Source of the DNA: an uncultured Paracoccus sp.
GTDB lineage: Bacteria > Pseudomonadota > Alphaproteobacteria > Rhodobacterales > Rhodobacteraceae
NCBI RefSeq assembly: GCF_937873615.1
Contig: NZ_CALMYP010000032.1
Location: forward strand, 58,521-122,520
Reading direction: 5' to 3'
DNA: 64,000 bases
Of this stretch, positions 9,396 to 18,614 are shown piece after piece. Position 1 is the stretch's first letter. Each line of letters opens with the position of its first letter. The notes under the pieces are model-generated. The model worked only from the letters and a program-made list of their open reading frames with translations, made no database searches and was not told where the DNA came from. Made by a program: the position numbers and the translations under genes.

Positions 9396-11291
9396 TTGGG
9401 TAATACACGCAATATCGCCTTCTGGGTTGTCCTGTTCCTGATGATCCTGATGCTGTTCAACCTGTTCAGCGATGGCGCAACGCAGATGGGCAACGGACAG
9501 CTCAGCTATTCCGAGTTCGTTCAGCGGGTGGAGAAGGACGAGGTCTCCTCGGCCGTGATCGACGGCGAGGAAATCCAGTTCCGCACCAATGACGGCAAGC
9601 AATACACCACCGTCCGCCCCCAGGGCGAGGAAATCGCCGACATGCTGATCGCCAATGACGTCGAGGTGAACGTCAAGAAGCAGCAGCAATCGGTGTTCAT
9701 GTCCTTCCTCGGCGTCTGGCTGCCCTTCATCCTGCTGATCGGGGTCTGGATCTTCTTCATGAACCGGATGCAGGGCGGCGGCAAAGGCGGGGCGATGGGC
9801 TTCGGCAAGTCCCGCGCCAAGCTGCTGACCGAGAAACATGGCCGCGTGACCTTCGACGACGTGGCCGGCATCGACGAGGCCAAGGAAGAACTGGAAGAAA
9901 TCGTCGAATTCCTGCGCAACCCGCAGAAGTTCAGCCGCCTCGGCGGCAAGATCCCGAAAGGCGCGCTGCTGGTCGGCCCTCCGGGCACCGGCAAGACCCT
10001 GCTCGCCCGCGCCATCGCCGGCGAGGCGGGCGTGCCCTTCTTCACCATCTCGGGCTCTGATTTCGTGGAAATGTTCGTGGGTGTCGGCGCATCCCGCGTC
10101 CGCGACATGTTCGAACAGGCGAAGAAATCCGCCCCCTGCATCGTCTTCATCGACGAGATCGACGCCGTCGGCCGCGCCCGTGGCGTCGGCATCGGCGGCG
10201 GCAATGACGAACGCGAACAGACCCTGAACCAGCTTCTCGTCGAGATGGACGGCTTCGACGCCAATGAAGGCGTCATCATCATCGCCGCCACCAACCGCAA
10301 GGACGTGCTCGACCCCGCGCTGCTGCGCCCGGGCCGCTTCGACCGCCAGATCCATGTCCCGAACCCCGACATCAAGGGCCGCGAGAAGATCCTCGGCGTT
10401 CATGCCAAGAAGGTGCCGCAAGGCCCCGATGTCGACCTGCGCATCATCGCCCGCGGCACGCCCGGTTTCTCGGGCGCCGACCTGATGAACCTGGTGAACG
10501 AGGCCGCGCTGATGGCGGCCCGCATCGGTCGGCGCTTCGTGACCATGGAAGATTTCGAGAATGCGAAGGACAAGGTCATGCTGGGCGTCGAACGCCGCTC
10601 CATGGTGCTGACGCCCGAGCAGAAGGAAAAGACCGCCTATCACGAGGCTGGCCATGCCATTGTCGGCCTGTCGTTGCCGAAATGCGACCCGGTCTACAAG
10701 GCCACGATCATCCCGCGCGGCGGCGCGCTTGGCATGGTCGTCAGCCTGCCCGAGATGGACCGGCTGAACTTCCACAAGGACGAGGCCAAGGAAAAACTGG
10801 CCATGACCATGGCCGGCAAGGCAGCCGAGATCATCAAGTATGGCGAAGAAGGCGTGTCGAACGGCCCCGCCGGCGACATCCAGCAGGCCTCGGCCTTGGC
10901 GCGGGCGATGGTCATGCGTTGGGGCATGTCCGACAAGGTCGGCAATATCGACTATGCCGAAGCGCATGAGGGCTATTCCGGCAATACCGGCGGCTTCTCG
11001 GTCTCGGCGGCGACGAAAGAGCTGATCGAACAGGAAGTCCATGACCTGATCGAGGAAGGCTATCACACCGCCCACCGCATCCTGACCGAGAAGAACGAGG
11101 AATTCGAGCGTCTGGCCCAGGGCCTGCTGGAATACGAAACCCTGACCGGCGAGGAAATCGGCAAGGTCGTGCGCGGCGAACAACTCGGCGGCGACGACGA
11201 CACACCGTCTTCGGGGATCCCGCAGGTGACCTCGATCCCGAAGGCGGGGCGTGGCGCAGCGGATGGCGGCGCGCCGGTGCCGCAGCCCTGA
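9396..11291 (+). CDS. ftsH: ATP-dependent zinc metalloprotease FtsH
   Basis: FtsH is the membrane-anchored AAA+ protease that degrades misassembled membrane proteins and regulators. The 631-residue product has two membrane helices (about 8-25 and 102-123), Walker A GPPGTGKT at 194-201 and Walker B FIDEID at 251-256. The second region of homology lies near 300-320 and the zinc-binding HEAGH at 416-420. The start is a TTG at 9396 preceded by GGAGGAGA (9383-9390) at good spacing. The predicted N-terminus (M/L)GNTRNIAFW is family-typical, and the only upstream ATG lies inside tilS with no ribosome site. A strong terminator follows at 11311. Confidence 0.95.
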   Translation: MGNTRNIAFWVVLFLMILMLFNLFSDGATQMGNGQLSYSEFVQRVEKDEVSSAVIDGEEIQFRTNDGKQYTTVRPQGEEIADMLIANDVEVNVKKQQQSVFMSFLGVWLPFILLIGVWIFFMNRMQGGGKGGAMGFGKSRAKLLTEKHGRVTFDDVAGIDEAKEELEEIVEFLRNPQKFSRLGGKIPKGALLVGPPGTGKTLLARAIAGEAGVPFFTISGSDFVEMFVGVGASRVRDMFEQAKKSAPCIVFIDEIDAVGRARGVGIGGGNDEREQTLNQLLVEMDGFDANEGVIIIAATNRKDVLDPALLRPGRFDRQIHVPNPDIKGREKILGVHAKKVPQGPDVDLRIIARGTPGFSGADLMNLVNEAALMAARIGRRFVTMEDFENAKDKVMLGVERRSMVLTPEQKEKTAYHEAGHAIVGLSLPKCDPVYKATIIPRGGALGMVVSLPEMDRLNFHKDEAKEKLAMTMAGKAAEIIKYGEEGVSNGPAGDIQQASALARAMVMRWGMSDKVGNIDYAEAHEGYSGNTGGFSVSAATKELIEQEVHDLIEEGYHTAHRILTEKNEEFERLAQGLLEYETLTGEEIGKVVRGEQLGGDDDTPSSGIPQVTSIPKAGRGAADGGAPVPQP

Positions 11292-11310
11292 TCAGCTTGG
11301 AAAGAAACTG

Positions 11311-11342
11311 AAAAAGCCCCGGTTCGACAACCGGGGCTTTTT
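11311..11342. terminator. bidirectional intrinsic terminator
   Basis: A perfect 14-bp stem (11311-11324 with 11329-11342) closes on the tetraloop CGAC. The GC core is flanked by five A on the left and five T on the right, so it can stop transcription both from ftsH (plus strand) and from the small gene at 11363-11443 (minus strand). Confidence 0.93.
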
Positions 11343-11362
11343 CATTCTTGCCCGTATTTTTA

Positions 11363-11443
11363 TCAGATCACCATCAGGACCGATGCCCCCACGACAAGCG
11401 CGATGGCAAATCCCAGATTGATAAACACGCCAAGCTTGTCCAT
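11363..11443 (-). CDS. 26-residue single-helix membrane microprotein
   Basis: This short frame encodes 26 residues beginning MDKLGVFINLGF. A charged N-terminus is followed by an uninterrupted hydrophobic run (about residues 5-26) long enough for one membrane helix, ending directly at the stop. A ribosome site (AAAGGAAA on the minus strand) lies six bases before the ATG, and the stop lies 21 bp before the bidirectional terminator. These are the marks of a real gene rather than random sequence. I do not recognise the family. Small one-helix proteins often act as regulators or subunits of membrane complexes; its position facing ftsH is suggestive but not evidence of a link. Confidence 0.6.
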   Translation of the reverse strand: MDKLGVFINLGFAIALVVGASVLMVI

Positions 11444-11470
11444 GGCGTTTCCTTTCGATGCGGCAGCTGG

Positions 11471-11526
11471 CCGCGTTCAGACGATGAAGGCGAACGCGGG
11501 CACATGACCAAGGTTCCGTAACGGAA
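11471..11526. promoter_or_regulatory. two inverted repeats in the microprotein / pheA-type intergenic region
   Basis: CCGCGTTC (11471-11478) pairs perfectly with GAACGCGG (11492-11499). Further on, TTCCGT-A-ACGGAA (11514-11526) is a 13-bp dyad. Both lie between the divergent starts of the microprotein gene (11443, minus) and chorismate mutase (11593, plus), so either could be an operator or an RNA hairpin. The rest of the 11292-11592 interval holds only the terminator and the small gene. Confidence 0.35.
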
Positions 11527-11592
11527 ACGTCATCCGTCGCATCGCGGCATTTTCGCCACGCTTCGCGCTTGCGTCACCGCCGCCAAGCGGGC

Positions 11593-11922
11593 ATGAACAC
11601 GCCCATGACCCATGACGATATTCCGGATATGGCGGCGCTGCGGCTGCGTATCGATGCCCTCGACGCGCGACTGATCGCGCTTCTCGCGGAACGCTCGGCC
11701 CTGATCGACCGCGCCGCCGAGATCAAGGCCCGCGACGGCCTGCCGGCCCGGATCGATTCGCGGGTCGAGGAAGTCGCCGCCCTGGCCCGCAGCCGCGCGG
11801 CTGAGGCGGGGTTCAGCCCCGATCTTGCCGAAAGGTTGTGGCGGCTGATGATGGAACATTTCATCGCGCAGGAAGATGCGCAACTTGGGGGCAAGAATGG
11901 TGGCAACCAGGATCGACGGTAA
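11593..11922 (+). CDS. chorismate mutase, AroQ type
   Basis: This is a 109-residue all-helical AroQ chorismate mutase. The first helix has the [18 protein letters not shown] pattern that supplies an active-site Arg. A central segment with [19 protein letters not shown] and a last helix with [13 protein letters not shown] follow. It converts chorismate to prephenate for Phe/Tyr synthesis (some AroQ homologues instead act as isochorismate-pyruvate lyases). An alternative ATG lies at 11605; neither start has a good Shine-Dalgarno. Its 3' end overlaps folD by 26 bp in another frame. Confidence 0.8.
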   Translation: MNTPMTHDDIPDMAALRLRIDALDARLIALLAERSALIDRAAEIKARDGLPARIDSRVEEVAALARSRAAEAGFSPDLAERLWRLMMEHFIAQEDAQLGGKNGGNQDRR

Positions 11923-12775
11923 GGCCTTTGCGGCTGACCTCCGGACGAAGATCGCCGCGCAGGTCGCGGTGCTGAAGGCGGAACATGGCATCACCCCCGG
12001 CCTGGCCGTGGTGCTGGTCGGCGAAGACCCGGCCAGTCAGGTCTATGTCGCCTCGAAGGGCAAGCAGACCAAGGCCGCCGGGATGAACTCCTACGAATAC
12101 CGTCTGGACACCGATGCCAGCCAGGCCGAATTGCTGGCGTTGATAGGGCGGCTGAATGCCGACCGCGATGTGCATGGCATTCTGGTGCAACTGCCCCTGC
12201 CCGCCCATATCGACGAAGCCGAGGTCATCAACGCCATCGCCGTCAAGAAGGATGTGGACGGCTTCACCGTGGCCAATGCCGGGCGGCTGGCGACCGGGCA
12301 GAAGGCCATGGTGCCCTGCACGCCGCTGGGCTGCCTGATGCTGCTGCGCGACCGGCTGGGCGATCTCTCGGGCAAGGAGGCCGTGGTGATCGGGCGCTCC
12401 AACATCGTCGGCAAGCCGATGGCCGCGCTGCTTCTGGGCGACAATGCCACCGTGACCATGGCGCATTCCCGCACCAGGGACCTGCCCGATGTGGTGCGCC
12501 GAGCCGATATCGTCATCGCCGCCGTGGGCCGTCCGCAGATGGTCAAGGGCGACTGGATCAAGCCCGGCGCCACCGTAATCGACGTAGGCATCAACCGCAC
12601 CGAGGCCGGGCTGGTCGGCGACGTGGATTACGACAGCGTGGCGCAGGTGGCGGGTGCCGTGACCCCGGTTCCCGGCGGCGTCGGCCCGATGACCATCGCC
12701 TGCCTTCTGGCCAATACCCTGACCGCCTGCTGCCGGGCGAATGAGTTGCCGGACCCGGAAGGGCTGGTGCTCTGA
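11897..12775 (+). CDS. folD: methylenetetrahydrofolate dehydrogenase/cyclohydrolase
   Basis: FolD interconverts 5,10-methylene-, methenyl- and 10-formyl-tetrahydrofolate with NADP. The 292-residue product starts [11 protein letters not shown]. It has the catalytic YVASK motif (Tyr50, Lys54), the substrate signature [10 protein letters not shown] (about 94-103), KDVDGFT, and the NADP-binding [11 protein letters not shown] plus PGGVGPMT motifs. GGGGG a few bases upstream supports ATG 11897 over an in-frame ATG at 11876. It converges on alkB with about 100 bp between. Confidence 0.93.
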   Translation: MVATRIDGKAFAADLRTKIAAQVAVLKAEHGITPGLAVVLVGEDPASQVYVASKGKQTKAAGMNSYEYRLDTDASQAELLALIGRLNADRDVHGILVQLPLPAHIDEAEVINAIAVKKDVDGFTVANAGRLATGQKAMVPCTPLGCLMLLRDRLGDLSGKEAVVIGRSNIVGKPMAALLLGDNATVTMAHSRTRDLPDVVRRADIVIAAVGRPQMVKGDWIKPGATVIDVGINRTEAGLVGDVDYDSVAQVAGAVTPVPGGVGPMTIACLLANTLTACCRANELPDPEGLVL

Positions 12776-12878
12776 CCCCGAAGCCGGCACCGCGTCAGGC
12801 GACGGTCGCCGCGTATCGACGGCATATGCACAGGGTATGCACGGGATATGGACGGGTTATGACCGCCGCTTTTGCCGC

Positions 12879-14003
12879 TCAAAGCGCATTTCTCGGCATC
12901 GGCAATTCGCCCCGGTTATAGGGGCCCCAATCCTCGATATCGGGATAGAACTGCCGCCGCCACGCCCTGACACGCGGGTTCATCCGCCGCCGCCAGAGTG
13001 GCGGAATCATCGCCACAAAGGTCATCCCCGGATAGCCGTAAGGCAGTTGCGGGGCCTCGTCCTCGTCATAAGTCTGCAACAGAGGGAAGCGGCGATCCGG
13101 CTTGTAGTGATGGTCCGAATGGCGTTGCAGATTGATGAGCAACCAGTTCGAGACCCGATGCGATGCGTTCCAGCTGTGACGCGGCAGGACATGCTCGTAT
13201 CTGCCCTCGCCCAGATGGCGGCGGGTCAGGCCGTAATGCTCGACGTAATTGGTCAGCTCAAGCTGCCAGATCGCGGCGAAAGCCTGCCAGATGAACAGCA
13301 AAAGCCCTTGCCAGCCGCCCAGCCAAAGCGCCAGCCCCAGCATCGCGAGTTGCAGAAAACCATAGCGCCAGAACGGGTTGCGCCGATCCGTCACCCCTCG
13401 CCCGGCCCGCGCCAGCCTGTTCCGCTCGGCCCGCCAGGCGCTCTGCGGCCCTTCGGTCAGGACCCGCCAGAAGAAGCGGTGAAAGCCCTCGTTATAACGC
13501 GCCGAGACCGCATCGCGCGGCGTGCCGACCCAGGAATGATGGACCAGAAGATGCTCGGTCCGGAAATGCGAATAGAGGGTCGAGGCCAGCAGAAGATCGC
13601 CCAGGCCCCGCTCCCATGCGGGGCGCTGATGCAGCAATTCATGGGCATAGACCATGCCGATCGTGCCGCTGGCGACACCGAGCCCGAAGAACAGGCCCAG
13701 CTTCTCCCAGCCCGACAGGTCCGAATGCACCGCATACCAGATCAACCCGAAGATCAGGCAAAGCTGGACCGGCGCCCAGATCACGGTGATGGCCCGATAC
13801 CAGAACAACTGTTCCAGCGGGGTTTCGGTATCGGGGTTATCCTCGTTCAACCCCAGCACCAGATCCAGCCCGGTGACCAGATACCACGCATAGCCCGGCA
13901 TCAGCACCCACCACCAGCCGCCAAGCCCGGCAGCCAGCACCGCCAGCGGCACCAGCCCGAGCGACATCCAGAACGGCAAAGCGGTGCGAAACCCGTGATC
14001 CAT
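12879..14003 (-). CDS. alkB: AlkB-type membrane diiron hydroxylase (alkane 1-monooxygenase family)
   Basis: This is an integral membrane non-heme diiron monooxygenase of 374 residues. The histidine boxes of the AlkB family are all visible: HELLH at 121-125, EHLLVHH followed by VGTPRDA near 149-163, the NYVEHYGL signature, and LQRHSDHH. These ligate the two irons. Several hydrophobic segments lie at 10-50 and 70-120 and around 210-250. In true alkane degraders it hydroxylates medium-chain n-alkanes with rubredoxin as electron donor. No rubredoxin or rubredoxin reductase gene is adjacent, so the physiological substrate here is open; related hydroxylases act on other hydrophobic substrates. Confidence 0.85.
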   Translation of the reverse strand: MDHGFRTALPFWMSLGLVPLAVLAAGLGGWWWVLMPGYAWYLVTGLDLVLGLNEDNPDTETPLEQLFWYRAITVIWAPVQLCLIFGLIWYAVHSDLSGWEKLGLFFGLGVASGTIGMVYAHELLHQRPAWERGLGDLLLASTLYSHFRTEHLLVHHSWVGTPRDAVSARYNEGFHRFFWRVLTEGPQSAWRAERNRLARAGRGVTDRRNPFWRYGFLQLAMLGLALWLGGWQGLLLFIWQAFAAIWQLELTNYVEHYGLTRRHLGEGRYEHVLPRHSWNASHRVSNWLLINLQRHSDHHYKPDRRFPLLQTYDEDEAPQLPYGYPGMTFVAMIPPLWRRRMNPRVRAWRRQFYPDIEDWGPYNRGELPMPRNAL

Positions 14004-14155
14004 ACCCGCTTATAGACCCCCACCCGACGCCGCGAAACTGCGACAAAACGCAGCCACGCATCCCTGGCACCGAATTATCTCTCGGTCCGGCGCCGAACCC
14101 CGGCACAAAACTGCACCCGATTTCATAAGCCTAAGCTATCCAGCCCAACCCGCTT

Positions 14156-15082
14156 TCAGGCCCCGAGGCACCACCGCATGACCGCCTTCTGCGCATGAAG
14201 GCGATTCTCGGCCTCATCGAAGACCACCGAATGCGGCCCGTCCATGACCGCGCTCGTCGCCTCGTCATTGCGATGCGCGGGCAGGCAATGCATGAACAGC
14301 GCGTCGGGCTTGGCATGGGACATCAGCTCCTCGTTCACCTGATACCCCCGCAACTGGTTATGCCGCCGCTCCTTGGCCGATTCGGGATCGTGCATCGACA
14401 CCCAGGTATCGGTGACAACCAGATCGGCGCCCGCAACCGCCTTGTGGGGATCGCGTTCGATCAGCGCCTGCACCCCTTGGGCGCGGGCGAAATCGATCCA
14501 TTCCGGCTCGGGGTCGAGGGTCTTCGGGCCGGTGAAAGTGAAGTCGAAGCCGAATTGCCCGGCGGCATGCAGGAAGCTGGCGCAGACATTGTTGCCGTCG
14601 CCCGACCAGACCACCTTCTTGCCGGCGATGGGGCCGCGATGTTCCTCATAGGTCAGGATATCGGCCATGATCTGGCAGGGATGGGTGCGATTGGTCAGCC
14701 CGTTGATGACCGGCACAGAGGCATATTCGGCCATCTCATGCAGCGTCGCTTCCTCAAACGTGCGGATCATGATCAGGTCGACATAGCGCGACAGCACGCG
14801 GGCGGTATCGGCGATGGTCTCGCCGTGACCGAGCTGCATTTCCTTGCCGGAAAGCACCATGGTCTGCCCGCCCATCTGGCGCACACCGACATCGAAACTG
14901 ACCCGGGTGCGGGTCGAGGGCTTCTCGAAGATCAGCGCCACCATCCGCCCGGCAAGCGGCAACTCGTCATCGGGCATGCCCTTGGGACGACCCTGGCGGG
15001 CGATCTTCATGGCATGGGCATTGTCGATGATCTGCCGGAGATCGGCCTTGTCGGTGGTATGAATGTCGAGAAAATGCTTCAT
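14156..15082 (-). CDS. argF: ornithine carbamoyltransferase
   Basis: ArgF transfers the carbamoyl group to ornithine to make citrulline in arginine synthesis. The 308-residue product begins MKHFLDIHT. It contains the carbamoyl-phosphate motif STRTR (56-60), HPCQ near residue 135, the ornithine-binding DTWVSMHDP-type segment, and HCLPAHR near the C-terminus. An upstream in-frame extension to 15151 is rejected because it lacks family similarity. It follows argD by 87 bp on the same strand, so the two are probably one operon. Confidence 0.94.
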   Translation of the reverse strand: MKHFLDIHTTDKADLRQIIDNAHAMKIARQGRPKGMPDDELPLAGRMVALIFEKPSTRTRVSFDVGVRQMGGQTMVLSGKEMQLGHGETIADTARVLSRYVDLIMIRTFEEATLHEMAEYASVPVINGLTNRTHPCQIMADILTYEEHRGPIAGKKVVWSGDGNNVCASFLHAAGQFGFDFTFTGPKTLDPEPEWIDFARAQGVQALIERDPHKAVAGADLVVTDTWVSMHDPESAKERRHNQLRGYQVNEELMSHAKPDALFMHCLPAHRNDEATSAVMDGPHSVVFDEAENRLHAQKAVMRWCLGA

Positions 15083-15169
15083 CTGTCTGTCTTTCGGCTG
15101 GATCGGGCCAGCAAGCCCATATGTGACGGCGGGGTCAAGAGGGCGAGGCATTGGGGGCGGAAAGCGTTA

Positions 15170-16348
15170 TCAGCCATCCAGCACCCCCGCCGCCTTGTCC
15201 AGCCGTGCGACGGCTTCGGATATTTCCGCGTCGGTGATGTTTAGGGGTGGCAGCAGGCGCAGCACGTTATCGGCAGCCGCCACGGTCAGGATCTGCTGGC
15301 CATAGCCCGCCCTGACCATGTCCGCCGGCGCGACCTTGCATTTGAGGCCCAGCATCAGCCCCTGCCCGCGCACGCTTTCGAAGACATTCGGGTGGGCGGC
15401 CACGAGCCCCTCCAGCTTCTGGCGCATCAGCGCGCCCTTGCGCGAGACCTCGGCCAGAAAGGCGGGCTCGGCCACGATCTGCATCACCCGCGCGCCCACC
15501 GCGCAGGCCAGCGGGTTGCCGCCATAGGTCGAGCCATGGGTGCCCGTGACCATGCCCGCCGCCGCCTTTTGCGTGGCCAGCACCGCGCCGAGCGGGAAGC
15601 CGCCGCCGATACCCTTGGCAACCATCATGATATCAGGCGTAATCCCGGCGAATTCATGGGCGAAAAGCCGGCCCGTCCGGCCCATGCCGCATTGCACCTC
15701 GTCGAAGATCAGAAGCGCACCGGTCTTGTCGCAAAGCGCCCTGATCTCGCGCAGGTCTTCATCGGGCAGCGGACGGATGCCGCCCTCGCCCTGAATGGGT
15801 TCGATCATCACCCCGCAGGTGCTGTCGGTGATGGCGGCGCGCAGCGCCTCCATGTCGCCGAAGGGCAATTGCCGGAAGCCGGGCATCAGCGGCCCGAAAC
15901 CCTTGACCATCTTTTCCGAGCCTGCCGCCGCGATGGCACCGGTCGAGCGGCCATGGAAAGCCCCCTCGAAGGTCAGGATCTCGACCCGTTCGGGCTGGCC
16001 CTCGTGATCCCAGAACTTGCGGGCCATCTTGATCGCGAGCTCCGCCGCCTCGGTCCCGGAATTGGTGAAGAAGACGGTATCGGCAAAGGTGTTATCGACC
16101 AGCAGCGTCGCCAGCCGCTCCTGCTCGGGGATGCTGTAGAGGTTCGAGACATGCCAGATCCGCCCGGCCTGCTCGGTCAGGGCCGCGATCAGATCGGGGT
16201 TCGCATGACCAAGCGCGTTGACCGCGATGCCCGCGCCCATGTCGAGATATCGCGTCCCGTCCTGGGCGATCGCCCAGACCCCTTCGCCACGCTCAAAGGA
16301 GATCGGCGCACGGTTATAGGTCGGCAGGACATGCGGGAAGTCGGACAT
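15170..16348 (-). CDS. argD: acetylornithine/succinylornithine aminotransferase
   Basis: This is a PLP-dependent class III aminotransferase of 392 residues. Visible signatures are SGTEAAELAIKMAR (98-110), the PLP phosphate/ring contact FDEVQCGMGRTG (215-226) and the Schiff-base Lys245 in VAKGIGGGFPLGA. It converts N-acetylglutamate semialdehyde to N-acetylornithine. The directly following argF on the same strand supports the arginine assignment over other class III transaminases. The 16349-16548 interval upstream should hold its promoter; no clear operator is visible there. Confidence 0.92.
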   Translation of the reverse strand: MSDFPHVLPTYNRAPISFERGEGVWAIAQDGTRYLDMGAGIAVNALGHANPDLIAALTEQAGRIWHVSNLYSIPEQERLATLLVDNTFADTVFFTNSGTEAAELAIKMARKFWDHEGQPERVEILTFEGAFHGRSTGAIAAAGSEKMVKGFGPLMPGFRQLPFGDMEALRAAITDSTCGVMIEPIQGEGGIRPLPDEDLREIRALCDKTGALLIFDEVQCGMGRTGRLFAHEFAGITPDIMMVAKGIGGGFPLGAVLATQKAAAGMVTGTHGSTYGGNPLACAVGARVMQIVAEPAFLAEVSRKGALMRQKLEGLVAAHPNVFESVRGQGLMLGLKCKVAPADMVRAGYGQQILTVAAADNVLRLLPPLNITDAEISEAVARLDKAAGVLDG

Positions 16349-16548
16349 GGGAAGGCTCCTCTCGATAGGCCCTTTGTCGGAATAGCAGATGGGATGCGCC
16401 CGTGTAACCGCCGGACATGCGGGATCGTTCGCCTCAGCGGCGTCGGGGACGGGCGATAGGGGCGGTCCATGCGATCATGCGGATTGAATGGGGTAAAATT
16501 GCCGCTTCGGCAAGCGTTATTTTCGCTGCAGCTTGATGTCGGAGGGCC

Positions 16549-17370
16549 TCATGGCTTCAACCGGTATCCGCTGCGCAGAAGCCACCATGCCAGCGAGCAG
16601 ACGCCGATCACCACGGCCAGACAGAAGCAGAAGCCAAGGACCGGACTTGCGTCGCTCACCCCGGTGAAGCCGTAACGCGCCCCGTCGATCAGATAGAAGA
16701 TCGGGTTCGCATGGCTGATGGCGCGGAAGACGGGTGGCAGGGCCTCGATGGAGTAGAAGGTGCCCGACAGGAAGCTGAGCGGCGTCACGATGAAATTCGA
16801 GATCGCCGCCATCTGGTCGAATTTCTGCGCCAGAATCCCGCCGACCAGCCCGAGGCCGCCCATCAGCAGCGCACCCAGCACCACGAAAACCGCCGCCACC
16901 AGCGGATGCGTGGGCAGTTGATGCAGCACAAGCGCCATGCCGGTGCCGATCACCAGGGCGACCAGCCCGGCGCGGGCCACGGCGCCGATCAGATAGCCGG
17001 CAAGGATTTCACCGCCCGACAAGGGCGGCATCAGCGTATCGACGATATTGCCCTGCATCTTCGAGGCGATGATGCTGGAGGAGGTATTGGCAAAACTGTT
17101 CTGGATCACCGACATCATCAGGATGCCGGGGCCGAGGAATGCCAGATAGGGCAGGCCCATCACCTCGCGGTCGCCACGGCCAAGCGCCACGGCGAAGACG
17201 ATCACGAACAACCCCGCCGTCATCAGCGGCGCGAAGACGGTCTGCTGCCAGACGGCCATGAAGCGCATGATCTCGCGCCGGGAGAGGGTGTAAAGGCCCA
17301 GCCAGTTGACGCGGCCAAAACGGCGGGCGCCCATGGGGCGGCGGGTGATCGGGTCGGATTCAGTCATCAT
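16549..17370 (-). CDS. ABC-2 type transporter permease
   Basis: The 273-residue product is an ABC-2 family membrane subunit resembling E. coli YadH. It has an N-terminal cytoplasmic segment (1-35) and about six hydrophobic helices (about 40-60, 72-92, 120-145, 150-175, 183-203, 240-262). The family-typical loop FLSGTFYSIEALP precedes the last helices. No ATPase gene is adjacent in the window, so its energising partner is unlinked and the substrate is unknown. It is divergent from gcrA with about 117 bp between starts. Confidence 0.8.
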   Translation of the reverse strand: MMTESDPITRRPMGARRFGRVNWLGLYTLSRREIMRFMAVWQQTVFAPLMTAGLFVIVFAVALGRGDREVMGLPYLAFLGPGILMMSVIQNSFANTSSSIIASKMQGNIVDTLMPPLSGGEILAGYLIGAVARAGLVALVIGTGMALVLHQLPTHPLVAAVFVVLGALLMGGLGLVGGILAQKFDQMAAISNFIVTPLSFLSGTFYSIEALPPVFRAISHANPIFYLIDGARYGFTGVSDASPVLGFCFCLAVVIGVCSLAWWLLRSGYRLKP

Positions 17371-17487
17371 CGGTCGTGGCGGCTTCTTGAATTGCTGGGC
17401 CGGGCAGGATATTTCTTGGCATTCCCCGGTGTGACCGGGCTAGTCTGGAATTGCAAGATGGGCGGGCGATCCGCCGGAAAGGTCGAA

Positions 17488-18102
17488 ATGTCCTGGACCG
17501 ACGAACGTGTGGAAACGCTCAAGCGGATGTGGTCCGAGGGCCAGTCCGCCAGCCAGATCGCGAAGGAACTGGGCGGCGTGACGCGCAATGCGGTGATCGG
17601 TAAGGTGCATCGCCTCGGCCTCTCGAATCGCGACGAGGGCGAGGCCGCGCCCCCAGTCGCCCCCGAACCCGTGAAGGCCGAGGCAAAGCCGAAGCCCGCG
17701 CCAAAGGCCAAGCCCGCACCCAAGGCAGAGCCGGCCAAAGTCGAGGCAAAGCCCGCGCCGGCCGAGCCCGAGCCCGCGACCCAATCGGCCGAGCCGCCGG
17801 CACCGGTGGCGTTTTCCAACCGTCGCCCCATCGTGCCGGCAGGCCAGCCGCTGCCGCCGCAGCCTTCGGCCAATGAGATCAGCCCCGAAGCGCTGGCAAA
17901 CGTCCGCGAGGTCGAGAAGAAGGCCCGCAAGCTGACCCTGATGGAGTTGACCGAGCGCACCTGCAAATGGCCGATCGGCGATCCGGCCACCGACAAGTTC
18001 TGGTTCTGCGGCCTGCCCAGCCAGGCCGGCAAACCCTATTGCGAGGCCCATGTCGGCGTGGCCTTCCAGCCGATGAGTTCGCGCCGGGATCGCCGGCGTT
18101 GA
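17488..18102 (+). CDS. gcrA: cell-cycle regulator GcrA
   Basis: GcrA is an alphaproteobacterial transcription factor that binds RNA polymerase sigma70 and methylated promoters (GANTC) in Caulobacter. The 204-residue product starts MSWTDERVETLKRMW, the conserved GcrA N-terminus, with an HTH (about 5-45: SASQIAKELG, TRNAVIGKVHRLGLS). A Lys/Pro/Ala-rich linker spans about 55-110. The C-terminal sigma-interacting part contains TCKWPIGDP and FCGLPSQAGKPYCEAH. GGAAAGG precedes the ATG. It overlaps the next gene by a TGATG junction. Confidence 0.94.
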   Translation: MSWTDERVETLKRMWSEGQSASQIAKELGGVTRNAVIGKVHRLGLSNRDEGEAAPPVAPEPVKAEAKPKPAPKAKPAPKAEPAKVEAKPAPAEPEPATQSAEPPAPVAFSNRRPIVPAGQPLPPQPSANEISPEALANVREVEKKARKLTLMELTERTCKWPIGDPATDKFWFCGLPSQAGKPYCEAHVGVAFQPMSSRRDRRR

Positions 18103-18614
18103 TGCTGGGCTGGCTGGATCAGGCCGAAACCGGCGGCGGCGACGGGGCGCATCGGCTTATGCGCGAGATTGCCGCGACCCTCGGCACCGAGGGCGTGCCG
18201 GTGCGCGGCGCGATCCAGACCAACCAGCCCGCCGCGAACTGCCATTGCGACATGAGCCTTGAGATTCTGGGCGATGGCGGACCGGAGGTGGTGATCTCTC
18301 AGGATCTCGGGCCGTCCGCGACCGGCTGCCGGCTGGATGCCGGCGCGCTGGAACTGGCGGCGCAAAGGGTGCTGAACACCCTGCCCGAAGCGCGGCTGGT
18401 GGTGCTGAACAAATACGGCAAGCAGGAGATCATGGGCCGGGGCATGGTCGCGGTGATCGCCGATGCGATGGATCGCGACCTGCCGGTGCTGATCTCGGTC
18501 GCGCCCGAACAGCAGGCGGAATTCCTGTCCTTTGCCGGCGATCTGGCGGTCAAGCTTGCCCCCGGCGACGCGGCCCGATGGTGCCGCGACGCCCTGCAGG
18601 CCCCCGCCGCATGA
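18102..18614 (+). CDS. DUF2478 domain protein
   Basis: This 170-residue protein is recognised as DUF2478 from the segments DLGPSATGCRLDAGALE and VLNKYGKQEIMGRGM. They resemble a degenerate NTPase fold. The molecular function is not established; other members often sit beside molybdate transport or molybdenum cofactor genes. It starts at the TGATG overlap with gcrA and ends in an ATGA overlap with the TusA-like gene. The three are therefore likely cotranscribed and the two small proteins probably act together. An N-terminal Walker A is not evident. Confidence 0.7.
   Translation: MLGWLDQAETGGGDGAHRLMREIAATLGTEGVPVRGAIQTNQPAANCHCDMSLEILGDGGPEVVISQDLGPSATGCRLDAGALELAAQRVLNTLPEARLVVLNKYGKQEIMGRGMVAVIADAMDRDLPVLISVAPEQQAEFLSFAGDLAVKLAPGDAARWCRDALQAPAA

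Noticed and set aside
12776-12878. Repeated GTATGCACGG-like words between folD and alkB
   Set aside because: Copies are short and degenerate (ATATGCACAGG, GTATGCACGG, ATATGGACGG); no clear repeat family or terminator.
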